64,000 bases of DNA from Asterella californica. Its lineage: Eukaryota > Streptophyta > Marchantiopsida > Marchantiales > Aytoniaceae. Shown in pieces: positions 46,502 to 56,980 of this stretch; within the stretch, counting starts at the first letter, position 1, and every line of letters begins with the position of its first letter. The translations under genes were made by a program, and so were the position numbers. The stretch covers positions 9,936,001 through 10,000,000 of the forward strand of contig JAYKYS010000005.1 in assembly GCA_036924285.1 (NCBI GenBank), written 5' to 3'. The notes under the pieces were generated by a model. The model was not told the DNA's origin. It did no database searches and saw only the letters and a program-made list of their open reading frames with translations.

Positions 46502-47907
46502 ATGACTATCGCGACGAAGTTACCGAGGATTAGAGCCTTTGAGTTAGACCAAGAGGAGTTAGTGCGCCTTCGGCCGAAGCTGAAGGAGTTAGGTCTGAGT
46601 TTCCTTACCCTGGGAGGCTGGACTAAGGTGTCTGGCAAATTCATTAGCCAGATTCGGATGTGCGAAGACCACGGTGGCGAAGAAGCATATGCGCGACCTG
46701 GCAACTGGACCGTAGAGAACTGGGAGAAAGTTTTGCTGGACGAAGCTGGGACGAATGGCGATTTGCTCTTCGACAATGCATCGATGAAGAGTCTGGTCAA
46801 GGAGGACAAGAACTACGGAGAACTCTTCGAGCATCCGATGCATCCAACGAATGGATACAAATTGACCGAGTACCGAGATCCAGTGAAGAGGAAGATTGCA
46901 GAGGCCATCATGTTGATTCTGAAGCCCGAAGAACGACTTACCTGACCACTTGGAAGGTATGCTTCTTCGAGAACCTCTTCGCCGGAAGACGAGCTTACTA
47001 GACGAAGATATTCCATGACGAAGTCCAGCGCCTGTGGAAGAAGCAGGATTATGTGTACATGGGAGGCTTCGTCAGCATTTTTTACTTTGGCATGGGGTGG
47101 TTGTCGGAGTCCGAAGCTAAGCGGTTAGGCTTCGACGAAGATGAAGAGCAAGATTTTCCATCACCCGTTCGTGAAGCCGAAGAAGCACCTGTCGAAGGTG
47201 TTCAGCAATTGGAGTCTTCGCCGAAGGGACAAGCCAAAGACACTCAACAGGCGCAACAGGCAGCGAATGTTCAGGCAACAGTCGATGAAGAAGAGAGGAG
47301 GCGTAGCAAGAGGAAGAAACCTCTTCCGACTTCGCCTATGGAGAAACCGAAGGTCAGTAAGAAAGTGAAAAGCACGAAGAGAGAGACAGTGGACCTGAGC
47401 AGCTCGGGAGCGAAGATGGAGGGAGAAGCTGTCTGTGGTGAAGGTACTTCGGAGGGATCAGACTTAGGTAATGTGGACCTGTTCAAGAAAGCGATGATCT
47501 ATGACAAAGAGATAGTCGTTCCAGTCCTCCGACTTCTTGAAGACAACAAGGAGGACTACGAGAAGGAAGTTCAGAGGAAGGTGACATTCCCGGAAATGTT
47601 AGCAGAGTTACACTTCAGTTGAGGTACTTGGCAGCAAGAGAAGCATAATCTTCGCGAAGAAGCCCGGAATGCGACGAAGATGAGGTTGGACTCTGAGAAA
47701 GAACTCGAAGATCTTCGGCGCCAATGTGAAGACGCCAAGACTGCCTTGAACGGGAAGGAGGAAGAGCTTAGGGTATCGACGAAGAACTTCTCCGATCGCA
47801 TTCAGGAGTTGTCTACGTAGAAAGGCGACTTGCAGCGAAGTCGAGAAGAATACCAAGTGACAGTTGCCGAGCGCGGATGGTGTGAAAGCACGCCTTTCCT
47901 GACTTAG
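46502..47907 (+). pseudogene. LTR-borne coiled-coil ORF, 5' LTR copy (broken)
   Basis: This is a homologue of the 763-residue protein at 18070. N-terminal blocks align: LKELGLSFL with FLKELGLDFF, RPGNWTVENWEKVL with RPSSWTEDWWRKAF, and GYKLTEYRDPVKR with GWKIESYREPKKR. A frame change with TGA at 46943, a TAG after GRRAY at 46999, a TGA after LHFS at 47620 and a TAG at 47818 break it. The C-terminal part is charged and helical (EARNATKMRLDSEKELEDLR). It lies upstream of the TATA box, so in U3. Confidence 0.75.
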
Positions 47908-48104
47908 ACAGAAGGTAGATAGGGAGATAGGTGAGATACGAGCGAACGCGGAAGTTCAGTTAGAGGAGTTCAGAGCACAGTTAGGCTTAGGAGTTTAGAT
48001 TTCAGTGAAGATGAAGATGATCGTAGAGTAGCGAAGGTCTTTCGCCTTCTTAGGAAGTTAGACAGTTAGCACAGTTAGAAAAACAGTTAGGTTAGGACGA
48101 AGAG

Positions 48105-48112
48105 TATATAAG
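48105..48112 (+). promoter_or_regulatory. TATA box in the E 5' LTR
   Basis: TATATAAG lies within 'cgaagagtatataagc'. The same box is at 55063-55070 in the 3' LTR. It places the coding remnant (46502-47907) in U3 and the following 760 bp or so in R-U5. A run 'tctttattaatttattttt' begins about 45 bp downstream. Confidence 0.6.
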
Positions 48113-48875
48113 CATCGCGATCCACAGCCCTCGTGCCTTTTCCATGTTTTCAGTTCTTTATTAATTTATTTTTGTTTCCCAAAAGTGCGGAGCGATGTTG
48201 TGAATGCTTTGGACGAAGATATTTTCCTCTGAATATTCGGTGTTTGCTGTCGCAGGTGTAATTTTCTGATTGACGAAGATCTTCGCCGTTAGACTTGGAA
48301 GAAGAGACTTCGGTGTAGGAACTTTGAAGAGCCTTCGGCCGAAGTTGAACTGTAATCTTCGTGAAGAGCTTTCTGAACGAAAATCTGAGAACAAATCAGT
48401 TACTGTGAAGTGGAAGAGATAAGTTAAATTGTAAGGAGAGTTTGGAATATGGTGGCTTCATCTTAAGTTTGGCTCCTTCAAATAAGTGGAATTTTTAAGA
48501 GTGAGGATTTAGTTGGAAGAACACTCCTTAGGAAGAGTAGGGACTTATTCTTGGAACCTTGATGTGAAATCTATATTTCTTTTGTCTTTTCAGAAGAAGA
48601 CTAGTAACATTTCAGTAGTATTTTATCTTATTCATTCATTCACATCTATCTTCTCAATCTTTTGTTTGTATTGTTGGAAGGGTCCCTGATCAAAGAACTA
48701 TTTCATTGTTGTTTGTATTTGATTTATCAGGTTTGTGCTTGGGTTTGGTTTCTTATCAGACTTAACTCTCATCCGGATATTATTCCATTCCGAGAGAATA
48801 ACAGAAAACTATCTGAATTATCATTGTGACGTTGTAGTACTGTGTTTTGTGTAATTGTTAACTGTATCTTCGTGG

Positions 48876-49057
48876 AGTAGGGAACGAAGAAGACCTCAGG
48901 AATGCTACATGCGGATATCTCCGAAGAAGTGAGGGCACTACTCACTAAAGAACTGAGTACGCAAGCCAAGGAAGAACCTAGCCGAGAAGGGATCGAGAAG
49001 AGGCGGGCCGAAGTCTCTTCGTCCGAAAAAGGTCGACCATCCGAAACTTAGAAACTG
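48876..49057 (+). other. Truncated start of E internal region
   Basis: The short stretch between the broken 5' LTR and the protease frame encodes an acidic peptide (ISEEVRALLTKELSTQAKEE) that ends in a stop at 49048. It may be the gag C-terminus. No capsid or zinc-knuckle motif remains. Confidence 0.45.
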
Positions 49058-49819
49058 ATGGCAGAACAAACTAAGAGGGTTGTTCCAGTGATAAGCCCTC
49101 ATTACAATGTAATAGAGGATTTGCTGAACCAACAAGCTAACATAACCATCAAGCAGTTGGTTGAAGACAATAGGCTGTACAGGAAATTGTTATTGACAGC
49201 CTTGAGAAAACCAGCGAAGGCTAAATCGAAGAATCTGCCTTCATTGTTTCAAGTTGGATTAGAGGACTTGGGATCCCCAGAAGTAGACATCGAGATAGAT
49301 GGATGTCTAATAAAACATGTGCCTATAGACTCTGGTTCTAGTGTGAACATTATTACAGAAGAGACAGCACATGGATTGGGTTACACAAAATTTGATTCAA
49401 CACCAAGAGTGTTGAGAATGGCGGATCAGAGTCGACGAAGACCTTTAGGAGTACTGCGAGATATCCCTACGACAATTGGAAGAATAATCTTCAAACTTAC
49501 CTATATTGTACTGAGACCATTGGTTAAGTCGGGCTATGGAGTGCTTATAGGTCGACCTTGGCTATATGATGCTAAGGTAATCACTGACTGGTATAAGCAG
49601 AAGTTGTCCTTTACTGATCCTATGAAACCAAAGGAAAAGAGTGTCTCTGTAAGTTGGAAGAAGATGTCACACCAGGGCGGGACATCTTCAACAGATTCAG
49701 GATACACTTCGGAAGAAGACTCTTCGTCTTCAAGCAATAGCTCAGAGAACGAAAAATCAGGACCTTACATAGTTGTGAACTACTTGCAATGCTATGAGAT
49801 AGAAGAAGAAGAAGACTGA
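49058..49819 (+). pseudogene. Protease region of element E
   Basis: A 253-codon open frame holds a retropepsin. The active site is HVPIDSGSSVNIITEE (DSG intact) and the C-terminal hydrophobic block is GYGVLIGRPWLYDAKVITDW. A Ser/Glu-rich tail follows. The frame itself is open, but it is cut off from RT by stops at 49817 and after. It is listed as pseudogene because the element lacks gag and primer-binding site. Confidence 0.75.
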
Positions 49820-49885
49820 GAGACTAATGAAGAATAGCAATCACTGTTAGGACAGGGAAGTTCAGAGGTAAGCCACACCGAAGGA

Positions 49886-50940
49886 ATGGTTCTGAAGTCA
49901 GCAACAGTAGATTTGGTCCTCGAAGAAGGGAAAGTCTTGAAGATCACAGCAAAGTTACAGGGGGCCGAATTGGAGATGTACCATGACATGTTAACATACT
50001 ACCAAGATGTCTTCGCTTGGAAGATAGAAGACATGAAGGGTATTCCTGCGGAGTGGGGTCAACATCGAATTGACCTACTGGAAAACTCTGTACCTGTAAG
50101 ACAAAGACAGTATAGACTGAATCCAAAGTACTCTCTTTTAGTCAAGGATGAAATTGACAAGTACTTGAGTGCTGGTATTATCTTTCCTGTCCTTAGCAGT
50201 GAATGAGTATCACCTATAGTGATAGTACCTAAGAAGAAAATTGGTAAAATAAGAGTATGTCAAGATTTTTGAAAACTGAATGCAGCAACTAGGAAAGACC
50301 ACCATCCCTTACCTTTTACAGATTCTGTTCTGGATAGGGTAGCTGGTCATGAGTGCTATAGTTTTCTCGATGGATTTTCAAGGTATAATCAAGTATCCAT
50401 CAGAGAAGAAGATAAAGACAAAACTACTTTTACCACTGACTGGGGTACTTTTGCTTATCATAAGATGCCTTTTGGTTTATGTAATGCTCCTGCCACATTC
50501 CAAAGAATGATGACAAACATTTTCCAGGAGTATCTTAGGAAGTTCTTAGAAATTTTTATAGATGATTTTTGCGTTTTTGGTCCAAGAGAAGAACATATAA
50601 ATTCCTTGGCGGTAGTTTTTCAGCGTTGTAGAGATGCTCAGTTGGCATTGCATCCAGAAAAGTGTTTCTTCGCCATGTCAGAAGGCCTTTTATTAGGACA
50701 TAGAGTCTCGCAGCGAGGCATTGAGGTAGATGTAGACAAAGTTCAAGTTATAGTAGCTTTGAATCCTCCGTCAAATGTTAACGAGTTGCGAGGATTTTTA
50801 GGACATGTGGGTTACTATCGGAGGTTTATCAAAAACTATGCAACCTTGGCAGCACCACTAACCGAATTGTTGAAGAAGACTATTGAGTACATCTGGCAGG
50901 AACAGAGACAGAAGGCTTTTGAGACGCTGAAGACGAAGTG
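49886..50940 (+). pseudogene. Reverse transcriptase of element E
   Basis: The N-terminal part (49886-50206) has WGQHRIDLLENSVPVRQRQY and ends in a TGA at 50204. The palm continues in the same sense with VIVPKKKIGKIRVCQDF, another stop near 50270, and YSFLDGFSRYNQV. A clean frame from 50465 has MPFGLCNAPATFQRMM and FIDD at 50555-50566, so the catalytic Asp pair is intact. It ends at the AAGTGA near 50937 where one T appears to be missing. Confidence 0.85.
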
Positions 50941-51420
50941 ATCGAAGCTCCAGTCATGAAGGCACCAGATTGGAATCTACCCTTTCAAGTATATGTGGAT
51001 ACTTCAGCATTCGCTATTGGAGTGGTGTTTAGTCAGAAGGACAGCGAAAAGAGAGACCACCCGATTTACTATGCGAGTAGACAGTTATCGGCTGCAGAGA
51101 AGAATTATTCCACTACAGAGCGGGAAGCACTAGGGATGGTGTATTCTGTCAGAAAGTTTCGACACTACTTGTTGGAGTGCGAGTTTGTATTCTACGTGGA
51201 TCACTACGCTTTAAAACATCTGGTGCAAAAATCTGATTTGTCCGAAAGAATAGCAAGATGGATGTTGTTATTGCAGGAGTTCAAATTCACAGTCCAAACT
51301 CGAGCGGGTAAACATCATGAGAATGCAGACTACTTGTCTCGGTTGAGGACGAGAGAGCGTCAAGACAATGTAGCCGATGACTTCCCAGATGAGGAACTCT
51401 TCCAGCTTACAGTAACCCCC
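50938..51420 (+). pseudogene. RNase H of element E
   Basis: The frame reads FQVYVDTSAFAIGVVFSQ, then YYASRQLSAAEKNYSTTERE and YVDHYALKHLVQK, ending HHENADYLSRL. This is a typical gypsy RNase H with its acidic residues in place. A one-base loss at the junction with RT (AAG TGA where AAG TTG A is expected) puts it in a new frame. Confidence 0.85.
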
Positions 51421-51589
51421 ACAAGCAGGTATCATGAGATATATAGATATCTGTATACATTGCAGTGTCATGAGGGAATGTATGTAGAACAGCGTACGGT
51501 GTTCATACACAAGGTCGGACCATACGAACTGAAGAGCGGTATTCTGTTCAAAAAGGGGACCGATGATGAACTACAAAGATGTCTGGAAG

Positions 51590-52672
51590 AAGAAGAAGTG
51601 GGAAGAGTGGTGGATGCCATGCATTCGGAACCAGCAGGAGGACACTACGCTCTTCGCAACACAGTGAAGAAGATCTTGGATGCAGGATACTGGTGGCCTA
51701 CCATGTACAAAGATGTGCATGCGATCATTAAAAGGTGTGACAGTTGCCAACGAGTGGGTAAGCCTACTCGAACTACTCAGTGGTCACTTCATCCTATCTT
51801 ACCTCTTGCACCATTCGAGAAGTGGAGAATTGACTTTGTAGGGACCTATTCAGCCAGCAACAAAGAAGACACGAAGAAGATACATTTTGGTTGCTACAGA
51901 TTATGCGTGGGTGGAAGCCGAAGCAACGAAGAAAGACGATGCAGTGACAGTGGCAGCTTTCTTACACAAGAATATCATCACCAGGTTTGGATGCCCATTA
52001 GAACTGGTGAGTGATAGGGGCACACATTTTTTGAACAATACCATAGAGGCATTGACAGAGTACTTTCAGATCAAGCATCGAAAGACTACTCCGTATAATC
52101 CTAAGGCGAATGGACTTACTGAGAAAAGCAATGGATTACTGTGTAAAATTCTGAACAAAGTGACCGTCAATCATGCCTATGATTGGGACACCAAGTTGGA
52201 TGCAGCGTTGTGGACGTTCAGAAATACGGAGAAGATAACAACACGACAGACGCCGTTCTTCTTAGCGTATGGAATGCATCCCATTATGCCTATTGAGTTC
52301 GAAACCCCTACTTACAGGATTCTGTCACAGGATAGACCGTCTGCAGAAGATAGTCAGCTCATCAGATTGCAAAGTTTGATGGCATTAGAAGAAAATCGCG
52401 AGGCATCTCTGGAGTTAACTAAGGACATACAAGAGAAGCGAAAGGAGGTATATGACAAGAGGTTGGGGAAAGTGGAAGTGAAAACCGGAGACTTGGTCTT
52501 ACTATACGATAGTAGATATATTAAGTTTCCAGGGAATTTACAGCTACGATGGATGGGACCATACATAGTCACACAATGTTATGGTAATGGTTCAGTCCAA
52601 CTTAAAGACATGGAAGGAAATCTCTTCGCTACTCGAGTAAACGGAGGAAGAATCAAGCGATACTACTCTTGA
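51590..52672 (+). pseudogene. Integrase of element E
   Basis: The zinc-binding domain has HSEPAGGHYALRNTVKK and CDSCQ. A frameshift near 51885 separates it from the catalytic core frame (51887-52672), which shows VATDY, SDRGTHF and NGLTEKSNG, the three acidic positions of the D,D-E triad. The C-terminal domain has LVLLYDSRYIKFPGNLQLRW then MGPYIV, the GPY/F module. No chromodomain is seen. The stop at 52670 is just upstream of the polypurine tract. Confidence 0.88.
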
Positions 52673-52697
52673 TGTGTTCGCGGGGTCGCTCACATCT

Positions 52698-52710
52698 GGG
52701 GGGAGAAGTA
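52698..52710 (+). other. Polypurine tract of element E
   Basis: GGGGGGAGAAGTA directly precedes the TG of the 3' LTR at 52711. Confidence 0.8.
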
Positions 52711-55700
52711 TGTAAAGCCCACTTTTTCAATTTTTGATAGAAGAAGCTTGAAATGTAGAAGTTTGTAGAAGAAACAATGTAATTAGAAGAAAGAATAGCT
52801 TAGTTTTAGTGAAGAAGAGACTTCTTAAGAAGAGTCTTCAGAAGAAGAGAATAACCTTCTGAAGAAGAGTCTTCGGAAGAAGACCTTTACAGGAAAGATC
52901 TGAGAAGAAAGACTTCGAGAATGCAAATCGTCAATACACTCTCTTCACGAATAGTCCGAGGAACTCAGTCGAGAAGTGGTCCGAGTGAAGACGAGCTACC
53001 TACCCAGAAAGGGACAAGAACGATAAGCGGCGTGGGCGAAGACAGCACTGCGCATGCCCTTGTCAGATCAGGGGACAAGCAATCAGAGACGACTTCGGCA
53101 CGTGCGAGAGTTTGAACCGAACTATATACTAGGAAAATCGGCTCATTTCTCAAATTTACTCTTAGCGCTCAGCTACTCCCCAGTTGCGGACGATCAGTGT
53201 AGACGAAGATAGAGAATTTGGGCGAAGGCTATCAATTTGGGCGAAGGCCAACTTGAGCGAAGACTAGCAATTTAGACGAAGTTTACCTCAGCCAGCCTAG
53301 CAACCTTCGTCTGATCACAATGTCTATCGCGACGAAGTTACCGAGGATTAGAGACTTTGAGTTAGACCAAGGAAACTCAGACCTAACTCCTTCGACCGAA
53401 GCTGAAGGAGTTAGGTCTGAGTTTCCTAACCTTGGGAGGCTAGACTAAGGTGTCTGGCAAATTCATTAGCCAGATTCGGATATGCAAAGACCACGGTGGC
53501 GAAGAAGCATATGCGCGACCTGGCAACTAGACCGTAGAGAACTGAGAGAAGGTTTTGCTGGACGAAGCTGGGACGAATGGCGATTTGCTCTTCGACAATG
53601 CGTCGATGAAGAGTCTAGTCAAGGAGGACCAGAACTACGGAGAACTCTTCGAGCATCTGATGCATCCAACGAATGGATACAAGTTGACCGAGTACCGAGA
53701 TCCAGTGAAGAGGAAGATTGCGGAGGCCACCATGCTGATTCTGAGCCCCGAAGAACAACTTACCTGACCACTTGGAAGGTATGTTTCTTCGAGAACCTCT
53801 TTGCCGGAAGACGAGCTTACTAGGCGAAGATATTCCATGACGAAGTCCAGCGCCTGTGGAAGAAGCATGATTATGTGTACATGGGAGGCTTCGTCAGCAT
53901 CTTTTACTTTGGCATGGGGTGGTTGTCGGAGTCCAAAGCTAAGCGGTTAGGCTTCGGCGAAGATGAAGAGCAAGATTTTCCATCACCCGTTCGTGAAGCC
54001 GAAGAAGCACCTACCGAAGGGACAAGCCGAAGACACTCAATAGGCGCAGCAGGCAGCGAATGTTCATGCAACAGTCGATGAAGAAGAGAGAAGGCGTAGC
54101 AAGAGGAAGAAGCCTCTTCCGACTTCGTCTATGGAGAAACCGAAGGTCAGAAAGAAAGTGAAGAGCACGAAGAGAGAGACAGTGGACCTGAGTAGCTCAG
54201 GAGCGAAGATGGAGGGAGAAGCTGTCTGTGGTGAAGGTACTTCGGAGGGATCAGCCTTCGGTAATGTGGACCTTTTCAGGAAGGCGATGATCTATGACGA
54301 AGAGATAGTCGTTCCAGTCCTCCGACTTCTTGAAGACAACAAGGAGGACTACGAGAAGGAAGTTCAGAGGAAGATGACATTCCCGAAAATGTTAGCAGAG
54401 TTACACTTCAGTCGAGGTACTTGGCAGCAAGAGAAGCATAATCTTCGCGAAGAAGCCCGGAATGCGACGAAGATGAGGTTGGACTCTGAGAAAGAACTCG
54501 AAGATCTTCGGCGCCAATGTGAAGACGCCAAGACTGCCTTGAACGGGAAGGAGGAAGAGCTTAGGGTATCGACGAAGAACTTCTCCGATCGCATTCAGGA
54601 GTTGTCTACGTAGAAAGGCGACTTGCAGCGAAGTCGAGAAGAATACCAAGTGACAGTTGCAGAGCTGACAAAGGAGAACGAGAGTTTGAAGACGAAGGTA
54701 GCTGACTCCGAAGACCTTCGGAAGAAGTTGATGTCTGTTCTTTCTGCGTACGTGACTTCGGGACTTGATGCGGACAAACTTTGGTCTTCTTCGGACGCTG
54801 AAGGCGGAGGTGGTGCAAGTGGAGACGAACGCGGATGGTGTGAAAGCACGCCTTTCCTGACTTAGACAGAAGGTAGATAGGGAGATAGGTGAGATACGAG
54901 CGAACACGGAAGTTCAGTTAGAAGAGTTTAGAGCACAGTTAGGCTTAGGAGTTTAGATTTCAGTGAAGATGAAGATGATCGTAGGGTAGCGAAGGTCTTC
55001 CGCCTTCTTAGGAAGTTAGACAGTTAGCACAGTTAGAAAAACAGTTAGGTTAGGACGAAGAGTATATAAGCAGCGCGATCCACAGCCCTCGTGCCTTTTC
55101 TATGTTTTCAGTTCTTTATTAATTTATTTTTGTTTCCCAAAAGTGCGGAGCGATGTTGTGAATGCTTTGGACGAAGATATTTTCCTCTGAATATTCGATG
55201 TTTGATGTCGCAGGTGTAATTTTCTGATTGACGAAGATCTTCGCCGTTAGACTTGAAAGAAGAGACTTCGGTGTAGGAACTTTGAAGAGCCTTCGGCCGA
55301 AGTTGAACTGTAATCTTCGTGAAGAGCTTTCTGAACGAAAATCTGAGAACAAATCAGTTACTGTGAAGTGGAAGAGATAAATTAAATTGTAAGGAGAGTT
55401 TGGAATATGGTGGCTTCATCTTAAGTTTGGCTCCTTCAAATAAGTGGAATTCTTAAGAGTGAGGATTTAGTTGGAAGAACACTCCTTAGGAAGAGTAGGG
55501 ACTTATTCTTGGAACCTTGATGTGAAATCTGTATTTCTTTTGTCTTTTCAGAAGAAGACTAGTAACATTTCAGTAGTATTTTATCTTATTCATTCATTCA
55601 CATCTATCTTCTCAATCTTTTGTTTGTATTGTTGGAAGGGTCCCTGATCAAAGAACTATTTCATTGTTGTTTGTATTCGATTTATCAGGTTTGTGCTTGG

Positions 55701-55887
55701 GTTTGGTTTCTTATCAGACTTAACTCTCATCCGGATATTATTTCATTCCGTGAGAATAATAAAAAACTATCTGAATTATCATTGTGACGTTGTAGTACTG
55801 TGTTTTGTGTAATTGTTAACTGTATCTTCGTGGGAACGATTCTTAATTTACTATTTCTGATACTCTGTGTTTCTCTGGGTTGTTACA
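52711..55887 (+). mobile_element. 3' LTR of element E (3,177 bp), complete
   Basis: It begins TGTAAAGCCC and ends TTGTTACA, followed by the target duplication ATCTC. It holds the U3 ORF relic (53318-54865) and a TATA box (55063-55070). A perfect palindrome at 53370-53427 replaces normal sequence of the ORF start. Confidence 0.92.
53318..54865 (+). pseudogene. LTR-borne coiled-coil ORF, 3' LTR copy (broken)
   Basis: This copy shares the lesions at 46943, 46999 and 47818 of the 5' LTR copy (here at 53763, about 53820 and 54611). It has additional damage: TAG near 53529, TGA near 53545 and the palindromic replacement near 53370. It keeps the helical stretch missing from the 5' copy (ELTKENESLKTKVADSEDLR, 54660-54720), so the ancestral protein had a longer coiled coil. 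Reading LHFSRGTW at 54400 lacks the stop seen at 47620. Confidence 0.75.
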
Positions 55888-55892
55888 ATCTC

Positions 55893-56980
55893 CCTGAACT
55901 CTACTTTGCTCCACCTCTCTTTCCTCTCCAACGAACTCAGATAGTACCTTATGTCACGAAGTCTACTTGTGTAAAGCTCCTCTCTAAACATCAACGGCAC
56001 CAAGTTCATAACTCGTCGATCAATCTGACATCGAGCATCCTTTCTCTCTTCTTCCTCAGCTTCTGAAAACATGACATCCTCGTCTACAAAACGAGCGCTT
56101 GACAACATATCTGCAACCACATTCTCCTTCCCTTTTATATGCTTCAGCTCTAGATTCAAGCTCCTAATATAGGCAATCCAACGCAACATCGCTATGTTTG
56201 GCGTGTTACAGTTGGATATCATGTCTAGTAGAAGTAGACAATCTGTCTCTAAGACTACATGAGCATCAATCAGAAACTCACGGTCCATTTTCATCGATGT
56301 CACCACTCTCCACAACTCACGCTTGGAGGATAATCTCGTTGTCTGTCTGTTAAGATCCTAGCTCCAAACCTAGAGGTGAACTGCATACCACTCGCATCAT
56401 CTTGACCTATCGCCTAGCCAATCGTCTTTGGACTAGTATCCATTGTGACAATGACAGGTCTTCCACACCCATAGTCTAATTTTTTCAACACAGATGGAGA
56501 CTTCAAACTCTCCTTCAGTCTACTCATTCTTCTTGATGGACAAAGTCCATACAAATCTCTTACCCTTCCTCAGTAATGCATACAAAGGCTCAGCAACGTG
56601 AGCATAATGAAGAATGGATAAATGATAAAATACGCAAACCCCTAGAAAGCGTCGAACCTCCGTGATATGCTTACAGTCTATCATTCTAGCATCAACCTTC
56701 TCCGGGTTTGGTCACCTTCCAAAGATACCACACTGATGTCTAAACACTAAAATCTCAGACACACCAAACTTGGACTTAGCTCATGACAGGGTGAGATGTA
56801 CCTCCTCCAGGCGAGTCAAGATACGTTATATGTCCCTGATATGATCTGCAACAAACCTCCTACATCCATTCGCAAGTACTGCTTCATCCTTGTCTTCAAC
56901 CGCGCAACCTTTTATAAGAATCTGTTTGAAATCGCTGTTGCAGCCAGCGTGTTCAACCTGTTTGAAATCGCTGTATGTGA
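55893..56980 (-). pseudogene. RT C-terminal part and RNase H, element F
   Basis: Frame 56315-55893 contains LETDCLLLLDMISNCNTPNI, MLRWIAYIRSLNLELKHIKG and VVADMLSSARF, matching family D copy 1 (2750-2500). Upstream, frameshifted pieces carry CAVEDKDEAVLANGCRRFVA (56915-56840), the block after the RT catalytic site. The RT fingers and catalytic block are missing because of the internal deletion at about 56920. Confidence 0.8.

Larger units (their letters stand above)
45943..48875 (+). mobile_element. 5' LTR of element E, 3'-truncated
   Basis: It begins TGTAAAGCCC and matches the 3' LTR up to 'atcttcgtgg' near 48875, then passes into internal sequence without the terminal 'ttgttaca'. It also lacks about 157 bp near 47870 that the 3' LTR keeps (54662-54825) and a 59-bp stretch near 46045 present at 52820-52878. 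A TATA box lies at 48105-48112. Confidence 0.88.
45943..55887 (+). mobile_element. Ty3/gypsy element E (9.9 kb) with 3.2-kb LTRs
   Basis: ATCTC flanks the element at 45938-45942 and 55888-55892, and removing it restores the family D integrase frame in element F. Ends are TGTAA...TTACA. The internal region has protease, RT, RNase H and integrase on the plus strand, but no gag and no primer-binding site. The 5' LTR lacks its last 55 bp or so. The two LTRs remain very similar by eye, with several large indels, so E is much younger than F. Confidence 0.92.

Noticed and set aside
52820..52878. The 59-bp extra in the E 3' LTR as a separate small insertion
   Set aside because: It is made of the neighbouring gaagaagagtcttc motif and looks like local repeat expansion without target duplication.
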